Assembly: GCF_008124765.1 (NCBI RefSeq)
Contig: NZ_VNHS01000017.1
Span: 1 to 64,000 of the forward strand
DNA: 64,000 nt
Origin: Paenibacillus methanolicus
Lineage (GTDB): Bacteria > Bacillota > Bacilli > Paenibacillales > Paenibacillaceae
Reading direction: 5' to 3'
Below, piece after piece: positions 31,755 to 40,666 of the stretch. Position numbers and translations under genes: made by a program. The stretch's first letter is position 1. Each line of letters opens with the position of its first letter. The notes below the pieces were generated by a model. It saw only the letters and a list, made by a program, of their open reading frames with translations, searched no databases and was not told the DNA's origin.

Positions 31755-34690
31755 GAGGCTACACGGGAGCGGAAACGCTGTATGTCGACGCATATTGGAA
31801 AGACGGCGAAGGGATCGCGCTGAACGTCCGCCACGCGGCGGGACTGTCGCAGCGAAGCCGCTCGTTGCTGTTTGCCTGGCACGCCCCTTCTTGGTACGGC
31901 ACCGAGATCGAGGAGCGGCTCGACGAGCGAACCGGGCAGATGGAGCTGAGCGTGCCGGCGCTGATTGCGATGGATTATTTGGCTCAGCCGGCGCCGGTAT
32001 CGCTGCTTGAAGTGGAATGGGGCGAGCGCGCCGAGCGGCTTACCGCATATGCGGCGCTGCTGAGGACGGTGCTGCTGCGCGGCTGGTTCATCCCGGACTG
32101 GTCGCGCTGGACGGAGGATGAACGCGCCTGGAAGTGGGATATCCCGGCGCTTGAACCAGAAGCCGAAGCGATCGTCCGGCTGGAGGCCGAGCTGGCCGAA
32201 GCCGGCGACGGCGGCGCGCGGCGCTGGCTGACGCAGCTGGTCGAGGCGCTGATCGAGAACGATTCGGCCGTGGCCGAAGCCTGGCAGGAGACGAACAGAG
32301 GCGCGGGCGAATCGGTGCTGGCGCAGAAGGCCGCCGACGAGGACGACTGGCTGGTCGCGATCGGGCTCAAGCGCGACGACGTTCCGTTCCGTATGGCGCT
32401 GCAGCTGTTGGAGCCGGACGGCGAGAGCGGATGGCGGCTGCGTCCGGCCGTGCAGGACCGGCTGCTGGGCGGCGGCTGGCGCGCGCTACGCCCGTCGGGG
32501 CCTTCCGTTGTCGGAGAGACCGAAGAAGGCTTGCCGCCCCTTCGATTCCGTCTGCCGGACGACGCGCCGGCCGAATGGCGGCCGCACTTCGCCTCGCGAA
32601 TGCGGCGTGAGGAGGCCAAGTGGCTGGCGGCGCTGCCGGATTGGACGGACGGCGGCGCTGAGGAGAGCGGCGGGCAGGCGTATATGCGGACGGAACTGAC
32701 CGACGGCGAGGCGTTTCAATTTCTGGAACAGGCAAGCGGCAAGCTGCTCGCGGCGGGCGCGCCCGTGCTGCTGCCGGGCTGGTGGGAGAGCGTGCGCAAC
32801 CGACGCCTGCGTCTGCGCGCGAAGGTCAAATCGTCGATCGGCGCGCCCGATCAGTCGACCTTCGGCCTGCAGCAGATCGTCGACTTCGATTGGAAGCTCG
32901 CGGTCGGCGGCGTCAGCATGAGCGAAGCGGAATTCATGCGGCTCGCCGAGGAGAACCGGCGCTTGTTGCAGGTCGGCGGCGAGTGGGTTCACTTGGATCC
33001 GGACGACGTGGATCGGATTCGCCGCTGGCTGAAGAAGAAAGGCGGCAATCAGGGCTTCACGATGCGCGACGTGCTCGAGATGCATCTGCGCGGTTCGGCC
33101 GAATTGGAAGCGGAGCAGGATGACCGCGAGGCGCTCGCGGCCGAGGTGGAATTGAACGAGCATTTGGCGGCCTGGATCGGCAAGTTGAGCGAGACGAGCG
33201 AGCTGCCGGTCATCGAGAAGCCGTCTGACTTCCACGGCGAGCTGCGGCCGTACCAGCTGCAAGGCGTTTCCTGGCTCGCGTTCCTACGGCAATTCGGCAT
33301 CGGAGCTTGCTTGGCGGACGATATGGGCCTTGGCAAGACGGTCCAGTTCACCGCATATTTGCAATACGTGCTGGAGAAGGGGAACAAGCTCGGGCCATCG
33401 CTTTTGATTTGCCCGACATCGGTCATCGGCAACTGGGAGAAGGAGCTGGAGAAATTCGCGCCGTCCCTTCGCGCCCACGTGCATTACGGCCCGAAGCGAT
33501 TCAAGGGCGAAGCGTTCGCCGAAGCGGCGAAGGATGCGGATTTGGTCATTACCTCGTACGCGCTGGCGCCGCTCGACGAGGAAGATATCGGCGCCGTGCC
33601 TTGGGATGTCGTCTGCTTGGACGAAGCCCAGAACATCAAGAACTATTACACGAAGCAATCGATGGCCATCCGCGCCTTCCCGGCTCGCCACCGGATCGCG
33701 CTGACCGGGACGCCGATGGAGAACCGGCTGACCGAGCTGTGGTCGATCTACGATTTCATCAACCCCGGCTATCTGGGCAGCTTAGGCGAATTCCGGCGGG
33801 CGGTCGTTCAGCCGATCGAGCGAGAGCGGGACGAGGCGCTCATCGCCGAGCTGCAGCGGTGGGTGAAGCCGTTCATGCTCCGGCGGGTGAAGAAAGATCC
33901 TTCCATTCAGCTGTCGCTGCCGGAGAAGAACGAGATGCAGACCTACCTGTCGCTCACGGTGGAGCAAGGCGCGATCTACGAGAACATGGTCTCCGATTTG
34001 CTCGGCCAGTTGGAGTCCGTCGGGGCGATGCAGCGGCGGGGGCTCATTCTCTCGACGCTTACCCGGCTCAAGCAGGTGTGCGATCATCCGAGCCTGCTGC
34101 TCAAGGAGGACCCGGCGACAACGCCGGCGGCTTGGGAGCCGGAGCGTTCCAACAAGGTGATGCGCCTGCTCGAGATGGTGGAGGAGATCGCGGCCGAGGG
34201 CGAACGCTGTCTCATCTTCACGCAGTATGTGGACATGGGCCTTGCGCTGCAGCGATTGATCGAAGAGCGGATCGGATTGCCGACACCTTACCTGCACGGC
34301 GGCGTTCCGAAGGCCGGCCGCGACGCGATGATCCAGAATTTCCAGAACGAGCAGGAACCGGGCTGCGCCTTCGTGCTGTCGCTGAAGGCGGGCGGCACGG
34401 GGCTCAACTTGACGGCGGCGAACCACGTCATCCATTTCGACCGGTGGTGGAACCCGGCCGTCGAGAACCAAGCCACGGACCGTGCGTTCCGGATCGGACA
34501 GAAACGAAGCGTGCAGGTGCACAAATACGTGACGCTCGGCACGCTGGAGGAGCGAATCGACGATATGATCTCGCGCAAGCAGCTGTTGAACGACCAGGTC
34601 GTCGGCCAATCCGAGAACTGGATTACCGAGCTGTCGACCGACGAATTGCGCGATCTGTTTACGCTGCGCAAGCAGCGGCTGAAGGGCTAG
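31751..34690 (+). CDS. SNF2-family helicase
   Basis: 979 residues; start overlaps the SWIM gene. The N-terminal half (about 1-480) is the SNF2-associated region. The motor begins with LRPYQLQGVSWLAFLRQFGI; Walker A is DDMGLGKTVQ, motif II is CLDEAQNIKN (a DEAQ-type box), and motifs V and VI are LKAGGTGLNLTAANHVIHFD and QATDRAFRIGQKR. It should be an ATP-driven double-strand DNA translocase. Family size is normal. It likely works with the SWIM protein. Confidence 0.92.
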   Translation: MRGYTGAETLYVDAYWKDGEGIALNVRHAAGLSQRSRSLLFAWHAPSWYGTEIEERLDERTGQMELSVPALIAMDYLAQPAPVSLLEVEWGERAERLTAYAALLRTVLLRGWFIPDWSRWTEDERAWKWDIPALEPEAEAIVRLEAELAEAGDGGARRWLTQLVEALIENDSAVAEAWQETNRGAGESVLAQKAADEDDWLVAIGLKRDDVPFRMALQLLEPDGESGWRLRPAVQDRLLGGGWRALRPSGPSVVGETEEGLPPLRFRLPDDAPAEWRPHFASRMRREEAKWLAALPDWTDGGAEESGGQAYMRTELTDGEAFQFLEQASGKLLAAGAPVLLPGWWESVRNRRLRLRAKVKSSIGAPDQSTFGLQQIVDFDWKLAVGGVSMSEAEFMRLAEENRRLLQVGGEWVHLDPDDVDRIRRWLKKKGGNQGFTMRDVLEMHLRGSAELEAEQDDREALAAEVELNEHLAAWIGKLSETSELPVIEKPSDFHGELRPYQLQGVSWLAFLRQFGIGACLADDMGLGKTVQFTAYLQYVLEKGNKLGPSLLICPTSVIGNWEKELEKFAPSLRAHVHYGPKRFKGEAFAEAAKDADLVITSYALAPLDEEDIGAVPWDVVCLDEAQNIKNYYTKQSMAIRAFPARHRIALTGTPMENRLTELWSIYDFINPGYLGSLGEFRRAVVQPIERERDEALIAELQRWVKPFMLRRVKKDPSIQLSLPEKNEMQTYLSLTVEQGAIYENMVSDLLGQLESVGAMQRRGLILSTLTRLKQVCDHPSLLLKEDPATTPAAWEPERSNKVMRLLEMVEEIAAEGERCLIFTQYVDMGLALQRLIEERIGLPTPYLHGGVPKAGRDAMIQNFQNEQEPGCAFVLSLKAGGTGLNLTAANHVIHFDRWWNPAVENQATDRAFRIGQKRSVQVHKYVTLGTLEERIDDMISRKQLLNDQVVGQSENWITELSTDELRDLFTLRKQRLKG

Positions 34691-34744
34691 CGATCGCCGG
34701 CATCTCGATCCGGGACGCGGTTGGCGGGGAATGAGGGACTAAAG

Positions 34745-34951
34745 ATGGAAAACGGTAAGGGAGACAATAACACGCTCAAAGAACGGGACGAACGCCAAGC
34801 GGCGCTGTCCGGGCGCAAGCCGGGCAGCGAAGCGCCGGAGTTGCTCGCGCCGGACGACGGTCCCGATGACGTCGCGCCGCATTGGCGGTCGTTCTACCGC
34901 GCGGTGCGGCAGTCGGTCTCGGACATGCGCGAGAAGAACGGTCAGGCGTAG
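34745..34951 (+). CDS. Small acidic/basic mixed protein after the SNF2 gene
   Basis: 68 residues from the ATG at 34745, preceded by GGGGAATGAGGG. Hydrophilic and disordered in look, with a C-terminal helix (WRSFYRAVRQSVSDMREKNG). Probably co-transcribed with the SNF2 gene. Unknown. Confidence 0.5.
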   Translation: MENGKGDNNTLKERDERQAALSGRKPGSEAPELLAPDDGPDDVAPHWRSFYRAVRQSVSDMREKNGQA

Positions 34952-35024
34952 GGGAATAGACAAGGCGAAACGGCTGGCGACGTCTTGGGCGGCGATGCGC
35001 GTTTCATAATAACGCTTGAATTTC

Positions 35025-35065
35025 AAAAAAGGACGATCCGCGTCAGTCGGATCATCCTTTTTTTT
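35025..35065. terminator. Bidirectional terminator
   Basis: A-run, GGA(c)GATCCG, loop CGTCAGT, CGGATC(a)TCC, T-run of eight. Reads as a terminator on both strands; closes the SWIM/SNF2 operon. Confidence 0.8.
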
Positions 35066-35307
35066 GCGACGGGCAAGAGATGGACAACCTGAATAAGGTC
35101 AACCGCATGTTCGCCGCCTTCGCGGCAAGGCGAAGACGGGTTCTACATGCGGCATCCGCCGCTCTCGTCGAATACACACCGAACAAACCATAGCGCCGCG
35201 CCGCTTTGCCCGGAACTTGAGAACGGGCCGCTTCACGATGCGCCGGTTGTCTGGTACAGTAGAAGCACAATGAAGCGTCATGGGGCTAGAGACGCATTAC
35301 ACGATGC
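35066..35307. other. Gene-poor spacer
   Basis: A 37-codon frame begins with an ATG at about 35,080 and ends at 35,193, but it has no good RBS. Nothing else is supported in this stretch. Confidence 0.35.
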
Positions 35308-35433
35308 TTAGTCGTTCTTGCTGCTCGGCTTCTGTACCGCCGTATCGTCCGACAGTTTGTCGCCGAACTGGTCCAGACGCGACGGGCTGGCCGCCGGTCC
35401 GTTGTTTTTCGGTTTGTTATTGCGTCCTGACAT
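35308..35433 (-). CDS. 41-residue hydrophilic protein
   Basis: ATG at 35433 with a clear GGGAGGTGA RBS. Rich in N, K, P, S and D (NNKPKNNGPAASPSRLDQFG). Resembles the small disordered proteins of sporulating Bacilli, but it is not one I can name. Confidence 0.55.
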   Translation of the reverse strand: MSGRNNKPKNNGPAASPSRLDQFGDKLSDDTAVQKPSSKND

Positions 35434-35592
35434 GTCTTCACCTCCCGCTCTCATAACATGGGCGGGTTGGGCGGCTTTCATGCAACAAAGACCATTCCGG
35501 CGGGCAAATGATCCTGCGCGAATCAATCAAGAAGAGGTGGTTGAACCATGGGCATCCGTAGAAATGTGTCCCCTCTCCGGTTTATTTTGTCC

Positions 35593-35621
35593 TCTTGCTT
35601 CGCGGCCTCCGCCGCTATAAT
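35593..35621 (+). promoter_or_regulatory. Possible promoter of the solute-binding-protein operon
   Basis: TATAAT at 35616-35621 with TCTTGC 17 bases upstream. It would give a leader of about 180 bases before the lipoprotein gene. The 370-base gap 35434-35804 otherwise holds only a weak reading frame (35548-35808). Confidence 0.35.
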
Positions 35622-35804
35622 GAAAGTGGAAAGGGATCCGGGGCCGGGGAAGGCGCTAGCGTTAGCCGAGGAGCCCGCATTCGGCCGCGATAGTATGAAA
35701 GCGCATGCTTTTACACTTCTGCCTATTCCGCGGATGCTGCCGCACGCAAGCTTTGTCGGCGCGCGGGCCGGCATACCGGGACGATCAAACAGGAGGTCTC
35801 ATTC

Positions 35805-37142
35805 ATGAACAAACGGTATACAGCCATGACCGTCATCTCGGTTGCCGTCGCAACGGCGTTCGCCGGCTGCGCGTCCGGGGGGACGAATGAGACCGGCACG
35901 GACTCTCCCGGCGGGAATACGGTGTACAACGACGTCAATCTGACGCTGCGTCATACGCAGATCAAGGAATCGAGCAAGGTCAGGCTCAAAATTCTTCAGG
36001 ACGTGGTGGCGAAGACGGAAGCGGACAATCCGGGCTTGAAATTCGAGCTCGAGGGCATCGACGAAGTCGTCAACCGGGACCAGAAACTGAAGGCCGAGAT
36101 GGCCGCAGGCAATCCGCCCGATATCTTCGAGGTATTCGGCGGCGCGGATCTCGCGTTATACGTCAAAGCCGGACGAATGATGGATTTGACGCCGATTATC
36201 GAAGAACTCGGCATCCGTGACGACTTCGCGAACCTGGACGAATTCACGATCGACGGGAAAATATACGGCCTTCCGTTCGGCGGCTACTGCGAAGGCGTGT
36301 TCTACAACAAAGCGCTGTTTGAGAAGCTTAATCTAACGGTGCCCCGAACCTGGGACGAGCTGCTTCACGTCGGCAACGTGCTCAAATCGGAGGGCATCGT
36401 GCCCTTCGCGCAAGCCGCGAAGGACGCATGGGTCGTCGGGATGATGTGGAACACGATCGCGGAGCGGTTCGTCGGCATCGACGCGTTCTACAAGCTGCGG
36501 ACGGGCGAAACGAAGTGGACCGATCCGGGCTTCGTGAAGTCGTTCGAGGCGTTCGCGCAGCTCGTGGACAAGAAATTTTTCACGGACGGCTCGCTCGGAC
36601 TCCCTTACGCGGTGCAAGGCACGCAGTTCCTCCGCGGAGATGCGGCGATGGTGTTCACCGGGACGTGGGACGCGAACCGCTTCGTCGGGCCGGAGGCCGG
36701 CAAGCTGGACGGCAACATCGGGTTCTTCACGTTCCCGGCGATTCCGGGCGGCCAGGGCGACCAAACGTCGATTAACGGAGGCTATTCGAACGGCTTCGGC
36801 TTCTCCGCCAACGTGGGCGAGGATCAGAAGGCGATGATCGTCGCGTTCATCCGAAACTTCTACACGGTCGAGACGCAGAAGCGCACGTTGCTCGAGGACA
36901 AAGTGCTGCCCTCGATGCGCATGTCCGATCTCTCCGGCGTCGATCCGCTCATGTCGGAGGTTCAGCGGACGCTGGCGAACGCGTCGTCGGCTTGGAAGGC
37001 GTTCGACTCGATCGTCCAGCCGAAAGTGGGCGCCGACCTGGGCGTCGGCCTGCAGGAACTGATCGGCCAGGTGAAGACCCCGTCGGAAGTAGCCGCGCAT
37101 ATTCAGGAAACGCAGCGCATCGCCAACCAAGCGACGCCGTAA
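35805..37142 (+). CDS. Extracellular sugar-binding lipoprotein (family 1)
   Basis: 445 residues with a lipoprotein signal: lipobox AFAGC with Cys22, then a Ser/Gly/Thr-rich linker. The rest has the family-1 (MalE-like) binding fold: PPDIFEVFGGADLALYVKAG, then YGLPFGGYCEGVFYNKALFE and GDAAMVFTGTWDAN. It should bind an oligosaccharide at the membrane. The usual permease genes are missing; instead a YesM-like kinase and YesN-like regulator follow within 35 bases, so it may serve as a sensor input rather than a transport subunit. Confidence 0.9.
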   Translation: MNKRYTAMTVISVAVATAFAGCASGGTNETGTDSPGGNTVYNDVNLTLRHTQIKESSKVRLKILQDVVAKTEADNPGLKFELEGIDEVVNRDQKLKAEMAAGNPPDIFEVFGGADLALYVKAGRMMDLTPIIEELGIRDDFANLDEFTIDGKIYGLPFGGYCEGVFYNKALFEKLNLTVPRTWDELLHVGNVLKSEGIVPFAQAAKDAWVVGMMWNTIAERFVGIDAFYKLRTGETKWTDPGFVKSFEAFAQLVDKKFFTDGSLGLPYAVQGTQFLRGDAAMVFTGTWDANRFVGPEAGKLDGNIGFFTFPAIPGGQGDQTSINGGYSNGFGFSANVGEDQKAMIVAFIRNFYTVETQKRTLLEDKVLPSMRMSDLSGVDPLMSEVQRTLANASSAWKAFDSIVQPKVGADLGVGLQELIGQVKTPSEVAAHIQETQRIANQATP

Positions 37143-37175
37143 GCATGCAGGTTCGTTAGAAGGAGCCGATCGCAT

Positions 37176-38990
37176 ATGAACTTAAGAGTGAAGCTGTTCG
37201 CCGCCTTCATCGGACTGATCGTCGTTCCCTTGATCGGACTTGGCATCGTTTCCTTTTTGAATTCCGAGCATCTGCTCGAGAAGAAGTACAGCGAACAGAC
37301 GGAGATCACCTTGAAGGCCGTCGGCGGCAACATCCGCTTCTTCTTCAAGGAGCTGGACCAAATCACCGATGCCAGCGTGACGAACAGCTGGATTCAGGAG
37401 CCGCTGAAGGCGAATCTCGGGGCCGAGATCACGAAGCCGCAAGCGCAGATCAAGAAGAACCAGGCGGACAAGGAGCTGACGCGCGTGCTGTTCCAGCATC
37501 CGGCCATCAGCATCGTCGTCTTGTACGCGAAGGATAATATGCAGTATCTGGCTTCGCGGAACGATCCGACCACCTTCCGGGCGATCGCGCTCGACCAGCT
37601 GCAGGGCCATGCGATCTACGATCAGGTCGTCAAGCGCAACGGTCTTCCGGTCTGGATCGGCCCTTACGAGGAGCAGGGGCTGACCGGGGACGACGTGCCG
37701 CTGTTCACCCAGATGCGGCTGGTGAAGGATACCGAATCATTCAACGACTTGGGCGTCATGGTCACGCAGTACAAGACGGACGAGGTGGACCGGATGCTGC
37801 AGGATTTCACGCTGTTCGGCGACGACCATACGTCGCAGACCCGGTATTTGATTCTGAACAAGAACGGCTTGGTCATGCTCGACAGCGAGTATCATCTGGA
37901 AGGGAAATCGATCGCGGAACAAACGGATTTGCAGGTGAACACGGCCGCGGGGTACATGAGCGAACGCGCCAGGTTCAGCGGCCAGGACGTCCTGTTCTCC
38001 GCTTACAATCTCGACCGCAGCGGATGGGTGCTCGTCTCGGTCAAATCTTGGGAATCGCTGACGAACGAGAATATGCGATTTCTCCAGTGGATCGGCGGAA
38101 TCACGCTGCTCTGTCTGCTCTCGGCGGTGCTGTTCAATATGCTGTTCGTCAACCGCATCGCCAAGGCGATCATCCGCGTCGTTCGCAAAATGCGCCTCGT
38201 GGAGCAGGGGATGATGGATACGCGCGTGACGGCGCACGGCCGCGACGAGACGGTGCTGCTGGCGCGTTCGTTCAACAGTATGGTCGAGACGATCGGCCGG
38301 CTGCTGCGGGAGGTACGCCACGAGCAGGAGCGCAAGCAGCGCGCCGAGATGATGCTCATGCAGGCGCAGATCAAGCCGCACTTCCTCTTCAACACGCTGG
38401 AGTCGATCAACGCGCTGGCCGCGCAGAACGACGGCCGCAAGGTGATGCTCATGGTGCGGCGGCTGAGCAATCTGCTGCGCACGAGCATGCATCAGGCGGA
38501 GGTCATTACCGTCCGGCAGGAAATCGAGCACGTGCGCAGCTACCTGGAGATTCAGGATTACCGCTTCGAAGACGTCTTTACGTACGAGCTGGACATCGCG
38601 GACAACGCGCTCGAATTCACGATTTTGAAGCTGTCGCTGCAGCCGCTCGTCGAGAACAGCATCCAGCACGGTTTCGAGGGACTTACGGAGCTCGGGATCA
38701 TTACGATCTCGGCCGAGGTGATCGACGGCGCGGTCGTGTTCATGGTACGGGACAACGGGATCGGGATGAGCGAGTCGTCGCTGCGGAAGCTGAACGGCAT
38801 GGAGAAGGAGAATCAAGGCGCGCCGACTCTCGGCGAAGGCGAGCGCAACGGGCTTGGCATGCGCAACGTCGCCGACCGGCTGCGCATCCATTACGGTCCG
38901 GCTTACGGCATGATCGTCTGCAGCTGGCCGGGGTACGGCACGGTCATACGAATCACGATTCCGCGAATACGGGGTGAATGGATAGGATGA
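37176..38990 (+). CDS. YesM-like sensor histidine kinase
   Basis: 604 residues. One span at about 7-27, a large extracellular sensor region (about 30-300, dCACHE-like), a second span at about 304-325 (WIGGITLLCLLSAVLFNMLF), HAMP, then the His_kinase domain with phosphate-acceptor histidine in MQAQIKPHFLFNTLESINAL, and the ATPase domain with NSIQHGFEG and DNGIGM. It would phosphorylate the AraC-type regulator encoded next. The stop overlaps the start of that gene. Family length is normal. Confidence 0.92.
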   Translation: MNLRVKLFAAFIGLIVVPLIGLGIVSFLNSEHLLEKKYSEQTEITLKAVGGNIRFFFKELDQITDASVTNSWIQEPLKANLGAEITKPQAQIKKNQADKELTRVLFQHPAISIVVLYAKDNMQYLASRNDPTTFRAIALDQLQGHAIYDQVVKRNGLPVWIGPYEEQGLTGDDVPLFTQMRLVKDTESFNDLGVMVTQYKTDEVDRMLQDFTLFGDDHTSQTRYLILNKNGLVMLDSEYHLEGKSIAEQTDLQVNTAAGYMSERARFSGQDVLFSAYNLDRSGWVLVSVKSWESLTNENMRFLQWIGGITLLCLLSAVLFNMLFVNRIAKAIIRVVRKMRLVEQGMMDTRVTAHGRDETVLLARSFNSMVETIGRLLREVRHEQERKQRAEMMLMQAQIKPHFLFNTLESINALAAQNDGRKVMLMVRRLSNLLRTSMHQAEVITVRQEIEHVRSYLEIQDYRFEDVFTYELDIADNALEFTILKLSLQPLVENSIQHGFEGLTELGIITISAEVIDGAVVFMVRDNGIGMSESSLRKLNGMEKENQGAPTLGEGERNGLGMRNVADRLRIHYGPAYGMIVCSWPGYGTVIRITIPRIRGEWIG

Positions 38991-40627
38991 CGCAGAACAA
39001 CAGAGTGCTGCTGGTAGATGACGAGCTGCATATTACGCGCAACCTAGAGAAGGTCATTCCGTGGGAAATGCTAGGCCTCGAGGTAGCAGGGACGGCGAAG
39101 AACGGCGTCGAAGCGCTCGATTTGCTGGAGCAGAACAAGGCGGATTTGATTTTGTGCGATATCCGGATGCCGGTGATGGACGGACTGGAGCTCGTGCGCC
39201 GCATTCGCGAGCAAGGGCTCGATCTGGACGTCATCATGCTGACCGGCTATCAGGACTTTACGTACACGCGTGCGGCGATCCAATTCGGGGTCAAGGATTA
39301 CGTCCTGAAGCCCATTCCGTACGACGAGCTGACCGGCGTCATCGCCCGAGTCATGAACGAGCAGCGGGCCAGAAGACGCAAGGCGAAGGACGAGGAGCGT
39401 AAAATCGGTCAGATGATCGATATGGCGAACGAGAAAATTTTATACGACGTGCTGATGGATTACACGGTGATCACGTCGGACAGCCTGCTGATGGCGGGCG
39501 TGGAGGGACAGATCGACAATCCGGCATACACGGTCATCGTGCTCGACCTGAACGTCGGCTCGGAGGACGCCCAGGATTGGCGCGAATGGACGGCCAAGGA
39601 ACGGAAAATGTGGAACTACTCCATCATCTCCGTGCTTCGTCGGACGCTGCAGAAGACCGCGTTGCCGCATGCGGTCATCCAGACGCGCGACGGCGAGTGG
39701 TGCGTGCTCATCCAGAACGCCGGCGAAAAGCTCGGTCAGGAACAGATGGCGGAATGGACGCGCCACCTGCTGGGCGCGGTCCGTCAAGAGGCCGCGCACA
39801 AGCTGAACGCGGGGATATTCGCCAGGCAAGCGGCGTTGACGGATCTGGCGGTCGCCTACAAAACGGTGCAGCGCGGCATGCAGCTGGCCGTCGGCGGAGA
39901 CGGCCTCGCATTCTTCGGCGGCGAGAAGAGCGCGGCGGTCGAGCCGGAGCGCGTCATGTGGGATACGGCAGAGCGGCTCGTCGGCGGGTTGAAGCGCGGC
40001 GATCCGGATAAGGTGAACGACGAGTTAAGCCGGCTGGCCGACCAGATGCAGCACGCCGGCGATATTCCGACCGAGCGGCTGGGGGCGATGCTGCACTTCG
40101 TGGCGCTGCACTTGATGCGGGAGCTGAAGGAAGCGGGCCTGCTGCCGCGCGATCAGGAAGAAGTATTCTGGCGCAAGCTCGACGGCCGCTTCTGCGTCAA
40201 GGATCTCATGGCGGCGATCCGCCAGGCGTCGAGCGTCGGGGTTGCCCGGTCGACCGACAAGCGCAAGCATTCGCACCGTCAGATGGGCGACGCGAAGGCG
40301 TTCATCGACCGCAATCTGTTCCGCGATCTGAGCGTGGAGGAGGCCGCTTCCTTCGTTGGCCTCAGCACCTCCCACTTCAGCTTGCTGTTCAAGCAGACGT
40401 ATGGGGAGACGTTCATCGAATATGTGACGCGCGAGCGGATGGAGCGGGCCAAATCGCTGCTCGCCGAGACGGCGCTCAGCGTCTCGCAGATCGCGAAGGA
40501 AGTCGGCTATGCCGAACGACGTTATTTTACGAAAGTGTTCATGAAATACACCGGACAGAACCCGTCCGAGTTTCGCACCTCCCGGCAGGGAGGGCAAGCA
40601 GCCGAGAATGAGCCTGGCGATCTGTAA
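38978..40627 (+). CDS. YesN-like AraC-type response regulator
   Basis: 549 residues; starts at 38978 or at an ATG three codons further. The receiver domain holds VLLVDDELH and, as phosphoacceptor, the D in LILCDIRMPVMDGL; the conserved lysine is in DYVLKPI. A linker of about 300 residues follows, then an AraC HTH pair at the C-terminus (EEAASFVGLSTSHFSLLFKQ, then SQIAKEVGYAERRYFTKVFM). It probably activates sugar-uptake or glycosidase genes, possibly the GH3 gene downstream. Confidence 0.92.
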   Translation: MDRMTQNNRVLLVDDELHITRNLEKVIPWEMLGLEVAGTAKNGVEALDLLEQNKADLILCDIRMPVMDGLELVRRIREQGLDLDVIMLTGYQDFTYTRAAIQFGVKDYVLKPIPYDELTGVIARVMNEQRARRRKAKDEERKIGQMIDMANEKILYDVLMDYTVITSDSLLMAGVEGQIDNPAYTVIVLDLNVGSEDAQDWREWTAKERKMWNYSIISVLRRTLQKTALPHAVIQTRDGEWCVLIQNAGEKLGQEQMAEWTRHLLGAVRQEAAHKLNAGIFARQAALTDLAVAYKTVQRGMQLAVGGDGLAFFGGEKSAAVEPERVMWDTAERLVGGLKRGDPDKVNDELSRLADQMQHAGDIPTERLGAMLHFVALHLMRELKEAGLLPRDQEEVFWRKLDGRFCVKDLMAAIRQASSVGVARSTDKRKHSHRQMGDAKAFIDRNLFRDLSVEEAASFVGLSTSHFSLLFKQTYGETFIEYVTRERMERAKSLLAETALSVSQIAKEVGYAERRYFTKVFMKYTGQNPSEFRTSRQGGQAAENEPGDL

Positions 40628-40666
40628 CGAACAGTTCCGACGCAGGACAAGGGAGAGAGACCGACG

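Noticed and set aside
30057..31793. 578-codon reverse-strand open frame opposite the SWIM gene
   Set aside because: It is a shadow of the real gene in GC-rich DNA: no RBS, no family features, composition rich in R, H and L.
33307..34734. 475-codon frame overlapping the SNF2 gene
   Set aside because: Alternate frame inside a recognised helicase with intact motifs; the product is arginine/glycine-rich and unlike a protein.
35548..35808. 86-codon frame before the binding-lipoprotein gene, with ATGA overlap
   Set aside because: It has a fair RBS but the composition is atypical and no feature supports a protein; the lipoprotein gene has its own AGGAGG.
37737..38891. 384-codon reverse frame across the histidine kinase gene
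   Set aside because: Antisense shadow of a gene with clear catalytic motifs.
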